Shown here piece by piece: positions 42,255-52,892 of a DNA stretch of 64,000 nucleotides. The translations under genes and the position numbers were made by a program. Where the stretch lies: the NCBI GenBank assembly GCA_020747015.1, contig JAGTJM010000011.1, positions 1-64,000 on the forward strand, read 5' to 3'. Positions within the stretch are counted from its first letter, which is position 1, and each line of letters opens with the position of its first letter. This DNA comes from Pyrenochaeta sp. MPI-SDFR-AT-0127 (taxonomy: Eukaryota; Ascomycota; Dothideomycetes; Pleosporales; Cucurbitariaceae). The notes below the pieces were generated by a model. That model was not told where the DNA came from. It was given only the letters and a program-made list of their open reading frames with translations, and searched no databases.

Positions 42255-44650
42255 ATTTATGGAGATCCCATAAAAGCACGCCAGGTTTCTCATCTGCTCC
42301 ACACACTTACAGGGTTTAGTGCTTCAGAGAAGCAGTAGATTAGCTGGATATAATAATACCAGACTCAGAATTCAATACAGTGTTTGATGACGTTAATGGG
42401 CCTTAGAGCGAAATGGGTGTCAGATAACTTCAACACATATAAGCCAGATCTCCTCACACTGCGATGACAAGAGTTGTGTTCTTTACAGTCTTGAACCTTA
42501 TTTTATTGGACAAAATACTACGTTCACTATCTAAGTAGCTACAATCTTCTCTGCAGCAATTGTTCGTCTAGGTCCAGTATTTGGCAATGCCAACGCCGTC
42601 TTCACTAGTGTGCCAGTATGCCCATGGTCTCTCTCGCTACCAGCAGCCAAATCATGAACCATGCGATTCTGGCCAATGCTACCTCTTGTGAAACCAATTC
42701 AACAAAACGTTCCTTTGGTATTGGGGACCTTTTTTGCAGATCTATTACGCCATGAGCCCCTCTTCTAGCCTTCAAGTATGTAAATCCAATATGTATTACG
42801 CTTTACAATACTGGTCGTTCGTCAGGGCGATAAACCTGTCTCATAATGCTAATTCTAGCATTCTTATGTACTCCCTTTTGATTTTCTTCACACGCGCCTC
42901 CGCAATGCATAGCTTTTCTCCTTTGCCAACCGCAACCATTGATATGGCTATGGAGTGACCAGCTACGACTAAATGTCACAGCGGAGGTATTCAGCCCAGG
43001 AATCAAACTTTAGATCTAATACTTGACGCCGAATCAAGTTGAAATCAGTCCTACCTCAGATAAATGATGAGCTCTACGATCGAGAAGCTCTCCCGAAGAG
43101 CATCGTTTCGAAAGTCCAAGAAAAGGGCATGTAGGCGGGAGAACAGGTTGACACAGAGAGAGCGGGTTCAGCACGACTTGGACGTCAAAGTTGCTCGTAG
43201 ATCATCTACTCGGAGGTGCATGGTCACATTGCCGCAAGAGTCTGCGAGGCTGAAATTTTCGCTACAATCGCGAGACCTTCCTCGCAGTCCTAGTTCTGTT
43301 GCATGCTTCTGTCATTTTTCGAAGGCGGAAAGAATTATACCTGAGGATATCATGTCTCCTTGACTCGTTTGTTAAATTCAAATTGTCAGCTACGTTTAAG
43401 CTGCGCAGCCCCCATAGCCTCACAGCAAGGGGCGCAAACTAGATCTGAGCTCCATACCGCTTCAGCAGACTAGTCACCCTCAATTCTACCAGATCTGAAT
43501 ATATGTGCCTCACATGCACCAAGTCCCTCAAGCCGTTCGTGGAAGGCATCATCTTATCGGGTCACACATGGGGTTTCTTCGGACTGTGACGACTCTGACA
43601 TTAATACTACGCAGAATTCGTCCCACAGCTAAGGTAGTCTCGATAAGGTCGCGGATCATTTCTCAGAGCTAGAGTTCTGACCTCACCTTTGCATGGCGGC
43701 GGCTCAGTTTGACGACCTTGACCCGCGTCCTCCGAGTTGCGCCACATCCTATCGCTACCACAATCTTGAGATACTCATCTTATGTTATTAACCAGCCTTT
43801 CTTGCAGTATTGGAAGATTTAAAACAACTTTGGAGTAGCTTAAGGTACCGTAATCGTGACCATTATGTGTTAGTCGAGCATGGTCACATGCTACTGCATT
43901 TCGAACATTAATATCGGTCTCCTCGATATGGTGCAATAATATATGTTTTTACATTACCCCGAAAGTGAATTATAATACAGTTCCCCACTCTACAAGTGTT
44001 TGGCAAAGAAAATGATATGCCATGGAGTTAAGCACTACATTGTCATGTTCCAGGATTTGCTGGAGACCTCACCACTGAATCACAAAGGTGTATCCCTCTC
44101 TATGCGCCACACTCAATACGAAGCGGCCTTTTTTTTCGAAAATAAGTTTCTAAAGCTGACTGTTATGATTGTCAGAATTTGAAAACAGGAGTTCGTGTTT
44201 GCGTGATATGGATGGCCAAACTTTCTGAGTCACGACTCGGCTGTGGCGCATGTAGCGTTTCGACGGCCATGTCAGACACCACGGTTCGAAAACGCATAGC
44301 GTTTGATTGCGAACCGGGAAACTGCGCAGTCTTCAATGGGTCAATGGTTTTTCTGCTCGATAGGGAAGTCAGACCCATGTTATGCGAATTGTGCTAGACT
44401 TATGATGCCGATGATTTATGAACGCTCCAATTTATGGAACCTAAAGCATCCTCCAACCCCAATACATGTCTGGCCGACGCCATGAATCAAAGAAAAGAGA
44501 AATCCCCTAAAAACTCAATGAATGAGCATTAGGGTAATTGTACTGACTTGGAGCTGACCTGCAGCGGCTCATTCATTAAAGAGGTTACCGGAATGTATGT
44601 ACAGCGTACAGAGCATCGAAGCCTATGAACATAGTAACTGCATCATCAAA
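42255..44650. other. Intergenic region
   Basis: No convincing gene in 2.4 kb. One plus-strand ATG frame at 43064-43363 encodes 99 very basic residues (Arg/Lys/Ser) without a recognisable domain; it might be an exon or chance. The rest has only short frames. Confidence 0.45.
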
Positions 44651-45432
44651 TCAAGACGCAAGGTACTTCGCCTTTGTCGCTACCCTCCTTCCCGCACCTG
44701 CAGTCCTCGAAGCTGCTCCTGCGCCTGCACCTGCGCCTGCACCTGCACCCCCAGCAGCAGCCATATTGCTCACCACAAACTGCGCAGCTTCATCTGCATT
44801 TCGGCCGTAGCTCAAATGCGGCGCTAGAACGACCGCTTGCCCGGCACAAATGAGATCTCCCGTGGCACAGATGATTTTGGTGTTTGCAGCAGGGACTTGG
44901 CCAACAGCGTCTCCATTGTCAGGGTCGCCAAAAATGACAGCTGATGAGACGAAGGCGGAATCTTGTGCGCTGAGCATATCGGCTGCATTGTGAACGAGTT
45001 GGCCTCCTTGACTATACTTCCGGTTAGATACCAATTGAGAGGGAGTTCGCGAGATCGTGAATGTAAATGGGAAACATACGAGTAACCTGCCATGACTAAC
45101 GCAGTGTCGGGACACTGTGCCCTCACCTGTCCAACCATTTGCGCCATCAGAGCACTTCCTCCCCGATCTCCTCCCGCCAGGAATCCAGCGACATTAGCTG
45201 GATACTCGATTCCCTGAACGGCAACGTTGGCGGCGCCGCCCATCATCTGGCCGATTGCGCTAACGAAGGGTGGACCAGCGATCGTTCCCATGTTGCCTGC
45301 TTCAGTAGTGCCACGGGCGAAGAGGACGGTCATAGCTTTACAAGCGCCGCCACCTGTGACATCGTTTTGAGTCGATGAAGACAGTGCGGCAAGGGTAAGA
45401 CTTGGAAGGGTGAGAAGGGCAAGAGACTTCAT
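44651..45432 (-). CDS. Cutinase
   Basis: Two exons, 45432-45080 and 45011-44651, giving 237 residues. Signal peptide at 1-15 or 16. Cutinase-fold serine esterase that hydrolyses cutin polyesters outside the cell: Ser118 in GYSQGG, Asp170 in CATGDLIC and His183 in PHLSYG form the triad; Cys31-Cys107 and Cys166-Cys173 are the two usual disulfides; TVLFARGTTE is the oxyanion-side strand. The 68-base intron (GTATGT donor, GTATAG acceptor) splits the codon of the catalytic serine, so each open frame alone lacks an active site. The C-terminal 35 residues are a Gly/Ala-rich tail unusual for secreted cutinases, coded by a six-base repeat. Confidence 0.92.
44715..44750. repeat. Six-unit GCNCCT hexanucleotide repeat in the cutinase gene
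   Basis: On the plus strand GCTCCT, GCGCCT, GCACCT, GCGCCT, GCACCT, GCACCC follow each other; on the coding strand they give alternating Gly-Ala. Units of six bases keep the frame if copy number changes. Confidence 0.8.
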
Positions 45433-46823
45433 GGTTGCTGAAGTAGAAATTATTGTGGGAGAAAAAAAAAGAACGATTAAAGTGTTTACAATCGAGTCAA
45501 TGAATGGTGTGGAAGAGAGTCTACCTGCCTGAGGTTTCGGGGATGAAAAGTAGGGAGTCGACGCAAGAACGATTCTTCAAGCTGGTTCGCAGAGTTGATA
45601 CCTTCTTGTACCGCAGCGCCACTCACCGTTGCAACTACAACTACCGAGGTATACTTACAGGCGTCAGAAATAAGTGCTCGAAATACACATTTGTCATGTT
45701 TCGTTGTTGTTCCTTCGGTGCGTTCTCGTCATCATGCTGTGAATGAGATAGGCCAAGATGTCGGAGAATATTACACCAATAGAGCGTGTGCAAGGTCCTC
45801 CACGTTGAAATAAGCTCTTTTCGGACATTTTGGCAGGGACTGAAGGGCTAATAGCCTGTTAGGGCTGCATATGACAGCGGTTACAACGGTCAACCTCGCG
45901 CAGCCGCGACATAATCTGTCAGTAGAAGCGGCGATTTCTCCGTTCTGGTGTTTGCCAAGGTCATCAATGATTGACGAGGCGCCCAAATCGAAGATCTGAG
46001 GAAGTTGTGAGGCGTTTGACATGGTGTTTCGAAGCGTTGTGCCTGGTCAGATGTGCCCACCTTAAATCGATATCAGGTGTCTTCGAATTCCGAGGTTAGG
46101 GCACAATGGAGGATTATTTTGGAGTTTTCTACTCTACCGTGAGTATATTTATCTTGATTTAGGTTCTTCTCAGTGTCAGCCTTCATCGACAGCAAACTTA
46201 AGTTCTGGCGAGAGGCGTTGCGAAGCTGGTGTTGTTTCAGCCTTGAAATAGATCAGACACGAATGGCATGATGTTTCATCGATAATCCCGAGCGCTGTTC
46301 CAAGCTTGCGGTATCGCGTCCTTCCGTGCTTTGTCGGTATCCGTTGATCAAAACGTTGCCGCATCAAAGCTTGAGGCTCGGCGAGCTTGAAGGTTTGGTG
46401 AGCTTGTGGCTTGGTGAGCTTACTCAGGCGATGGAACTGGGTGGTGCTCAAAAAATTCCAAAAGAGAAGTCTGAAAGAGCCCGCTTTTACTTATTCCTGG
46501 TCTCACATGTCGCAGCAAGATACCAATCGAACTCATTCACGGCATTCGGAATTCGGCATTCTCTTGACGAAATCTTAGTTATGTGCATGTAAGATTTTAC
46601 GTCGACGCAGCGTTGTTTGGAACCCATGGTTTAAAGGGCGGCGTCTTTATTACAATATTTTCAACTTGATCATACAAGCACTGCCCTTTCAAAAGTCTCC
46701 AAAGGTGAGATAGAAGGGCGGAGGTTGACTCATTCGGCCCTCGGCATATCTAAGTAAGCACCCGCACTAGTCTCAAAACAGAAGGTGATTGTATCTTCTA
46801 CGCCTTGCACCCAACACCACCAC
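45433..46823. other. Intergenic between the cutinase gene and the retrotransposon
   Basis: No firm gene. A minus-strand ATG frame at 46022-45771 begins with a protein-like 45 residues (SNASQLPQIFDLGASSIIDD) and may be a first exon or fragment. Around 46375-46430 short GGTGAGCTT-like motifs recur. Before the insertion, 46700-46823 would have been upstream sequence of the GNAT gene now at 52893. Confidence 0.45.
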
Positions 46824-46838
46824 GACATATAAACGAAG
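46824..46838 (+). repeat. Left copy of the 15-base target-site duplication
   Basis: GACATATAAACGAAG is repeated exactly at 52812-52826; bases beyond differ on both sides, so it marks the retrotransposon's insertion site. The copy includes TATAAA (46828-46833), which now lies just before the element's 5' end. Confidence 0.9.
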
Positions 46839-46964
46839 AAAACACGACAACAGCGAGTATCTCAATTTTTGGAATTAGCGCATTTTATCGCACGAAAACG
46901 TCTGCTTTAGACGCCAATCGACTAGCCAGAACCCAGGCGCAGCGCCCACTGCCACTGAGGCGCC

Positions 46965-48638
46965 ATGGCGACACCGTGGCCTAAAAGGGGGACATGGCCA
47001 AGCCCAATTCGCGAGCACGCTACATGCCTCAGCAGCTTCCTTCACGACGTACTGCACCGTATCGAACGCACGGGTAGCCAGTCTCTGCCAGCAGAGCTCG
47101 TTGGTGATATCATCCGCGGCTCATTGACGTTCGTCCTTAAGATGCAGCATACCCCTGACCTCACCTCCATCAGCGACGCCCTCAGAATTGTACAGACCGA
47201 AGCCAAGGCGACAGCAGAACACACGGCGCACACCCTCGAAGAGATCAAGACCGAACTGAAGAACAATACAGAGGGCATCCAACGAGCCACAACGAACATA
47301 CAACAGAACAGCAATACGGCGGAGGAGGCGAGAGCAGCCGCAAAGGAGGCAACAGAAGTGTGCAGAACAACACTGGAGATGACAAGGGAAATCAAGAACA
47401 AGAGGCCTCAGGAGCAGTCCAATGGACCAATGAGTTACGCTGCAGCTGCAGCCAGAGGCGTCCCATTAGCAGCTACATACAATGCACAAAATCGCAAGAC
47501 ATCCTCTATGCAGACGCAGCGTGAGATCATCGTGAATATCAGAGATCCACTCACTATACAGAACCTGCGGGCAATGAATCCACGTAATCTGAAAGCCCAT
47601 GTGGAGCGAGCCATTGAACAGAGCGGAAATGAGAACATAGCCAACGTGAAGATCGTCTCCTCTAACCAGCTGAAGAGCGGAGACTTGAGCATCAAGACAG
47701 CTAGCAGCAGCGAGGTCGAGGCACTGAGACAGTTTGCGGATGACTGGGCCGACCGCATTGGGAGCGGGGCCACAGTGCAGATTCCGACGTACGGTGTCCT
47801 CGTACATGGCATCCGCACCCGCACAATAGACATGGACAAGTTCGAAGATAACAGAGCCCAAATTCTACAGGACAACAGGCCGTTCATACCCCAGGCAGAG
47901 ATCAGACACATAGGATGGCTAACTAGAGACGCGTCTGCAAAGACTGCATCAACTATCACTATCGAGTTCACCAAGCCAGAGGATGCAAACAAGATTATAG
48001 ACGAGGGCCTGATCTGGCAGGGCGAGGTCTTCCAATGCGAGCGATACGAGCGACAGTGCCGAGTGAAGCAATGCTTCAAGTGCCAAAAATACGGCCACAT
48101 AGGAACCCAGTGCAAGGCATCAACAGCATGTGGCTACTGTGCGCAGGAGCACGATACCCGGAATTGCCCATCGAAATCGGACCGGAGCGCACCAAGGAAA
48201 TGTGCGACCTGCCGTGGCGAGCACGAATCGTGGAACCGCCAGTGCCCAACTAGGAAGGACGAGATAGCCAAGGCCAAGATTGCATATGAGATGCGACCCC
48301 GATACCATCATGTTGTAGAAACGAGTAGCCGAACAGCCCAACTAGAGATACCGGCCACCGCGCGAAGGAGCCGGCCCAGCCAGAACGCGACACTCCCGCC
48401 AGCCATCCAGATCGCTAGGAACCGATCGCAATCCGGAAGAGGACAGAAGAGAACCAACACCGGAACCACAATCGACCCAATCGATCAAGAAAATCAACCG
48501 CCGCAGGGCACTAGCAGCCAGAGGCCACAAAGAAACATTGTACCCAGCAGGAGAGCACTGGAATCGATTCGCAACAACACACGGTCGACACAAGAGAATA
48601 CACAGCAGATGGACATCGATTCCGATACCGAAGCATGA
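46965..48638 (+). CDS. Retrotransposon ORF1, gag-like nucleic-acid-binding protein
   Basis: 557 residues; the ATG has a strong context (GCCATGG). Residues 80-140 are a Glu/Ala/Thr-rich coiled coil likely used for self-association. The middle (about 180-360) resembles the RNA-binding gag core of fungal LINEs. Three zinc knuckles lie at 370-383 (CX2CX4HX4C), 389-401 (CX2CX3HX4C) and 413-427 (CX2CX3HX6C). The C terminus is basic and Ser/Arg/Gln-rich. ORF1 proteins coat element RNA in the retrotransposition particle. The stop codon TGA overlaps the ORF2 start as ATGA. Confidence 0.92.
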   Translation: MATPWPKRGTWPSPIREHATCLSSFLHDVLHRIERTGSQSLPAELVGDIIRGSLTFVLKMQHTPDLTSISDALRIVQTEAKATAEHTAHTLEEIKTELKNNTEGIQRATTNIQQNSNTAEEARAAAKEATEVCRTTLEMTREIKNKRPQEQSNGPMSYAAAAARGVPLAATYNAQNRKTSSMQTQREIIVNIRDPLTIQNLRAMNPRNLKAHVERAIEQSGNENIANVKIVSSNQLKSGDLSIKTASSSEVEALRQFADDWADRIGSGATVQIPTYGVLVHGIRTRTIDMDKFEDNRAQILQDNRPFIPQAEIRHIGWLTRDASAKTASTITIEFTKPEDANKIIDEGLIWQGEVFQCERYERQCRVKQCFKCQKYGHIGTQCKASTACGYCAQEHDTRNCPSKSDRSAPRKCATCRGEHESWNRQCPTRKDEIAKAKIAYEMRPRYHHVVETSSRTAQLEIPATARRSRPSQNATLPPAIQIARNRSQSGRGQKRTNTGTTIDPIDQENQPPQGTSSQRPQRNIVPSRRALESIRNNTRSTQENTQQMDIDSDTEA

Positions 48639-51600
48639 ATCAGTACACCACACTAAGTATACTACAGTACAACGTTCACAAATCAAGAGACATGGTAATG
48701 GCAGCCCTACTTCGGGATCCCCGGGTCCACGAATACGACATCTTGGCCATTCAGGAGCCTTGGAGGAACCCGTTCCTAACCACAACCCACCATCCAGCAA
48801 AAGACGTTTTCCATCTCTGCTGTCCAGCAGGAGATGAAGAAGGCCCAGCTAGAGTCTGCTTCTTCGTAAACAAGAGAATAGACCATAAAAGGTGGCGATT
48901 TAAAGAATTCACAAGAGACGTTTGCTCTCTTATCCTTGACCCTAACGGAGAAGGAGAAGAGCAGCAGCCACTGGCCGTACATAACATATACAACCCAGCA
49001 AGCCATACCACGAACGGGAGGACCTCACTAACAGACATACGCACAGTCCTCAATGAGCACCAGACGAATGAGCAAATAGTCCTGGGCGATTTTAATCTAC
49101 ATCATCCCCTTTGGGGAGGGTCGGATGTAAGGCGCATACACCCACAATCTGAAGACCTTGTAGCAATTATGGAAGACTTCAACCTCAGTAACACACTACC
49201 TCCCGGGACGATCACGTTCGAAGAAGCAGCCTGGCGATCGACTATTGATTTGTGCTTGGTAACCATGGGACTAGTAGACAGAATAGTCAGGAGCGAAGTA
49301 GACCGAGACCTCGACCACGACTCAGACCACCTACCGATAAGCACCGTGCTAGACATGACCGTACAACGCCTGGAAAATACGCTAAGGAAGAACTACAAGC
49401 GTCTGAATGAGAAAGCCTACACTAAAGCACTGAAACAAGCCCTACCACCAGTACGCAGACCGGCGACAAAAGCAGCCTTAGATAGATACGTTCACGAAAT
49501 AGTCATGGCAGTCAAAAAGGCAATTGATAAAACAGTCCCGCAAACATGTTTAGCACCTCAGTCACGGGAGGGATGGACCGACGAATGCAAGGAGGTCCTC
49601 GCAGAGACCAAAAGATTAAAAAGACGGCATAGTCAGCACAATACGGAGGAGACGTGGGAAGAGTACCGAGCAGCGAGGAACCATAAGGCAAGAGTCATCA
49701 GGAAGACACTAACAAAAATGCATCGGCACCGAGTAGAAGAGGCAGCGGAGTCGCCGGAGAAGCTGTGGAGGCTCGCTAGCTGGGCAAAGACGAGAGGCAA
49801 CGAGGCCCCCAGGGTCACACCGGCCATACGGCACCCAACAACTCAGCACGAAATCACGGAGCCAGGCGACAAAGCGGACCTATTCCGAGACACCTTCTTT
49901 CCCACGCCACCAGAAGCAGACTTAAGAGACATACAAACCGCCGAGTACAGCGGCCAGGTCGAGCTGCCGCCAATAATCGAGAAGGAAGTAAGAGACGCCA
50001 TCCGCACAGCATCTCCCCTCAAAGCCCCAGGCCCCGACGGCATAGTGAATCGAGCACTACAGGCAGGGAAAGATCTAATCGCAACCCACTTAACAAGGGT
50101 CTTTAACCAAAGTCTGCAACTGGGATACTGCCCAGCACACTTCCGCGAGTCGACCACGGTAGTATTGCGCAAGCCTGGCAAAGACAACTACACAGTGCCA
50201 AAGGCATACCGTCCGATTGCTCTGCTCAACACGATTGGTAAAGTGATGGACGCGGTGGTCGCCCGTCGTCTCAGCCATCTAGCAGAGACACACCACGTGC
50301 TGCCAGCATCTCATATAGGCGGCAGGAAGATGCGCTCTACAGAACATGCGCTCCACGCAGTCACAAAGAAGATACACGAAGCATGGAACAAGAAACCTGG
50401 ACAAGTAGCGAGCCTCCTGCTGCTCGACGTGTCAGGCGCCTTTGACAATGTCTCGCACTCGCGACTGCTCCACAACTTGCGAAAGAGAAAGGTAGATGAG
50501 AAAACAGTCAAGTGGATCGCAAGCTTCCTAAGTAACAGGCACACTAGCATTGCAGTTGACGGATTCCAGTCACGTGAATACGCCATAAACACGGGGATAC
50601 CGCAAGGCTCGCCGCTGTCACCTATTCTTTACCTCTTCTATAATGCCGATCTCATAGACGAGTGCACCCGAGAACCGGACACTATGTCAACAGGCTACAT
50701 AGACGACGTGGGTATCCTAGCGTGGGGTAAAACGACGGAAGCGACATGCGACACACTGAGCAGAGCCCTGGAGAAGGCACAACGCTGGGCTAGCACCCAC
50801 GCTTCAGTTTTCGCCCCCGACAAATTCCAGTTGACCCACTTCACAAGATCACTGACGCGGATCAATACCAGCAGAGGAGTCCAGACTGAATGGGGCGAGG
50901 TGAAGCCTAAGGCAACATGCAAGTACTTGGGACTAACGTTGGATACCAAACTCCGATGGAAGGAACATATAGAAGAGATCAGACAAAGGGCGACAAAGAC
51001 AGTGAACGCACTAAGCTGCCTTGGGGGGTCTACCTGGGGTGTGGGACTGGTCGACATGCGTAGGATATACGAAGGCACTGCGCTCCCTCAGATGATGTAT
51101 GCGTGCTCAGTCTGGTTCAACGTGAGCACGAGAGGAAAGACATACACGAAAAAGACACTCGAAATCCTACAGAGCATCCAAGCGAGAGCAGCAAGAGTCA
51201 TCTGCGGGGCATACAGAGCCACATCGAGCGCCGCACTAAACATTGAAGCACACCTCCTGCCAATGGAGCAACAGATATGGAAACACAACGCAGACGTTAT
51301 CACACGGCTTCTCTCGAACAAGGACATGGCGGACATGGCGGGCCTCAAGACAGGCACAGCGCAACCTACCAACACAACCAGAAAACGCAGGGGGCACCCC
51401 AACTCCTGGCAGAAGATCTACGATGACATGAAGAGCCGACGAAGCCAAGGCTTCGACACCCAGGAGCCGATACCACCATTCATGACCCCACCATGGAGAC
51501 AAGGCCCAGCGACGCACATAGAGAACAATGCCGAGAAAGCAAGAGAGCGACATGATAGGAAGAACGATACGGGCCGGTGCCTCAGCATCTACACGGACGG

Positions 51601-52495
51601 CAGCGGCATAGATGGAGAGACAGGCGCGGCAGCGGTATGCCCAATCATCCAGCGGACCCGCGCCGTACACATGGGGCCAAACACTGTCTCGACAGTTTAC
51701 GCAGCCGAGCTGCAAGGAATAAGCCTGGCACTGCAGATAGCACAAGAGTACGTAGAACAAGGCGGCGGGCGCCGAGACGTAGCTATCTACACAGACAATC
51801 AAGCCGCCATCTGGTCAATAGCAAAGGCGGAAGGAAGGTCCGGAGCCTACATCCTTGAGGAGATCGCGAGACAAGTCCAGGAGCTCCAGGACAGGGGATG
51901 GCCAGTGACAGTCCGGTGGATACCGGCCCACGTCGGAATCCCGGGAAACGAAGCCGCAGACAAGGCCGCCAAGGAGGCCACAGGGTGGAGAGAAAACGGC
52001 CGCAGACGTCCACCAGCAGAAGCACCTCCAAAGTTATACCCACTCAAGTCCACACTTAGGAAGTGGTGCAAGACACAGACGGAGCGAGCGTGGACAGCCA
52101 AGTGGAGAGCAGAGAACAAGGGCAGAGCGACCTATAGACACACACCACGGCCTACCAAGAAGGTGCTCCAGCTCCATGAAGGCCTCAGCAAGCGAGAGAG
52201 CGCCCTGCTGGTGCAGCTGCGGACGGAGAAAATTGGGCTCAATGACTTCCTCTTCAGCCAGAGAGTGCCAGGGGTCACCAGCCCGCGATGCCAGTGTGGA
52301 GAGAGGCGGCAGACCGTCGCTCACATCCTCCTCCGCTGCAGGACGCACAAGGACCTCCGGAACCAGGTATTCGGCAACCTCTCTGGACGACACAACCTCC
52401 GAGCCATCCTGAGCAAGCCACAGTTAGCCACCAAAGCCATCGAATTTGTAGAGCAGACGCAGATCCTTGGGCAAGTGGGGATCAGAGACGCGTAG
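48635..52495 (+). CDS. Retrotransposon ORF2: endonuclease, reverse transcriptase, RNase H
   Basis: 1,286 residues. Residues 6-240 form an APE-like endonuclease (QYNVHKSRD, Glu41 in QEPW, GDFNLHHPLWG, SDHLPI) that nicks the target. Residues 440-720 are the reverse transcriptase: YRPIALLNTIGKV, Asp598 in LLDVSGAFD, GIPQGSPLSPILY and YIDDV at 688-692 with the two catalytic aspartates. Residues 983-1115 are RNase H with Asp988, Glu1025, Asp1054 and Asp1109 all present and the WIPAHVGIPGNEAAD block. A C-terminal CQCGERRQTVAHILLRC motif is typical of fungal LINEs. All catalytic residues are intact. Translation probably starts by reinitiation after ORF1. Confidence 0.95.
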   Translation: MNQYTTLSILQYNVHKSRDMVMAALLRDPRVHEYDILAIQEPWRNPFLTTTHHPAKDVFHLCCPAGDEEGPARVCFFVNKRIDHKRWRFKEFTRDVCSLILDPNGEGEEQQPLAVHNIYNPASHTTNGRTSLTDIRTVLNEHQTNEQIVLGDFNLHHPLWGGSDVRRIHPQSEDLVAIMEDFNLSNTLPPGTITFEEAAWRSTIDLCLVTMGLVDRIVRSEVDRDLDHDSDHLPISTVLDMTVQRLENTLRKNYKRLNEKAYTKALKQALPPVRRPATKAALDRYVHEIVMAVKKAIDKTVPQTCLAPQSREGWTDECKEVLAETKRLKRRHSQHNTEETWEEYRAARNHKARVIRKTLTKMHRHRVEEAAESPEKLWRLASWAKTRGNEAPRVTPAIRHPTTQHEITEPGDKADLFRDTFFPTPPEADLRDIQTAEYSGQVELPPIIEKEVRDAIRTASPLKAPGPDGIVNRALQAGKDLIATHLTRVFNQSLQLGYCPAHFRESTTVVLRKPGKDNYTVPKAYRPIALLNTIGKVMDAVVARRLSHLAETHHVLPASHIGGRKMRSTEHALHAVTKKIHEAWNKKPGQVASLLLLDVSGAFDNVSHSRLLHNLRKRKVDEKTVKWIASFLSNRHTSIAVDGFQSREYAINTGIPQGSPLSPILYLFYNADLIDECTREPDTMSTGYIDDVGILAWGKTTEATCDTLSRALEKAQRWASTHASVFAPDKFQLTHFTRSLTRINTSRGVQTEWGEVKPKATCKYLGLTLDTKLRWKEHIEEIRQRATKTVNALSCLGGSTWGVGLVDMRRIYEGTALPQMMYACSVWFNVSTRGKTYTKKTLEILQSIQARAARVICGAYRATSSAALNIEAHLLPMEQQIWKHNADVITRLLSNKDMADMAGLKTGTAQPTNTTRKRRGHPNSWQKIYDDMKSRRSQGFDTQEPIPPFMTPPWRQGPATHIENNAEKARERHDRKNDTGRCLSIYTDGSGIDGETGAAAVCPIIQRTRAVHMGPNTVSTVYAAELQGISLALQIAQEYVEQGGGRRDVAIYTDNQAAIWSIAKAEGRSGAYILEEIARQVQELQDRGWPVTVRWIPAHVGIPGNEAADKAAKEATGWRENGRRRPPAEAPPKLYPLKSTLRKWCKTQTERAWTAKWRAENKGRATYRHTPRPTKKVLQLHEGLSKRESALLVQLRTEKIGLNDFLFSQRVPGVTSPRCQCGERRQTVAHILLRCRTHKDLRNQVFGNLSGRHNLRAILSKPQLATKAIEFVEQTQILGQVGIRDA

Positions 52496-52792
52496 ACGAC
52501 AGCCGAGTGCTGGGGGGAGACTGAAGGTATCGCGGTCGCAAACACGAGGCAAGTGCCTCTACGAACCTAGAAGCACAGCATCCAGTTAGTAGAACCAGTA
52601 TCTGTATGGCCGGCAAAGCATATGTAGATAACGGTTGAGGGTAAACGGCAGGCCTTTAGGGACAGCTGGCTCCTGTTTACAGGAGTGACGTGGGGCGGCG
52701 CGGAACAATGTTCTCGCGACGTGTCGGCTGTCCGCTAAGCCAGCTGCACCGGGCATAGCTGCGGAAATCGCGGCTGAAACCGAGTAGGATAA
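52496..52792 (+). other. 3' untranslated region of the retrotransposon
   Basis: Follows the ORF2 stop and precedes the AATG tail. In related elements the 3' end is recognised by the reverse transcriptase; no structure was worked out here. Confidence 0.6.
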
Positions 52793-52812
52793 AATGAATG
52801 AATGAATGAATG
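52793..52812 (+). repeat. AATG tail repeat of the retrotransposon
   Basis: Five tandem AATG units end the element, the last base shared with the target-site duplication. Some LINEs end in such short repeats rather than poly(A). Confidence 0.85.
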
Positions 52813-52826
52813 ACATATAAACGAAG
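52812..52826 (+). promoter_or_regulatory. Right target-site duplication copy containing the GNAT gene's TATA box
   Basis: Exact copy of 46824-46838. Its TATAAA at 52816-52821 lies 72 bases before the ATG at 52893, so the gene keeps its core promoter, while all further upstream sequence is now 6 kb away. Confidence 0.75.
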
Positions 52827-52892
52827 CAGCAACTGTACCGAATCCATTCAGCAAGATTGAATACGCCTATCTCACTATAACAACCAGCCAAC

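Larger units (their letters stand above)
46839..52811 (+). mobile_element. Full-length non-LTR retrotransposon (LINE, Tad1/I-like)
   Basis: The element is 5,973 bases, bounded by a perfect 15-base target-site duplication. It has a 126-base 5' leader, ORF1 (gag-like, three zinc knuckles), ORF2 (endonuclease, reverse transcriptase, RNase H, C-terminal Cys/His motif), a 300-base 3' region and a tail of AATG units instead of poly(A). Both reading frames are complete. The domain order with RNase H matches fungal Tad1-clade and I-clade elements; the exact clade needs a tree. Little sign of RIP is visible. It could still be mobile. Confidence 0.93.

Noticed and set aside
43064..43363. 99-residue very basic plus-strand frame
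   Set aside because: ATG start but no domain, no splice partner and no neighbour support.
47435..48115. 226-codon minus-strand frame
   Set aside because: Antisense to retrotransposon ORF1, whose zinc knuckles and coiled coil identify the true strand.
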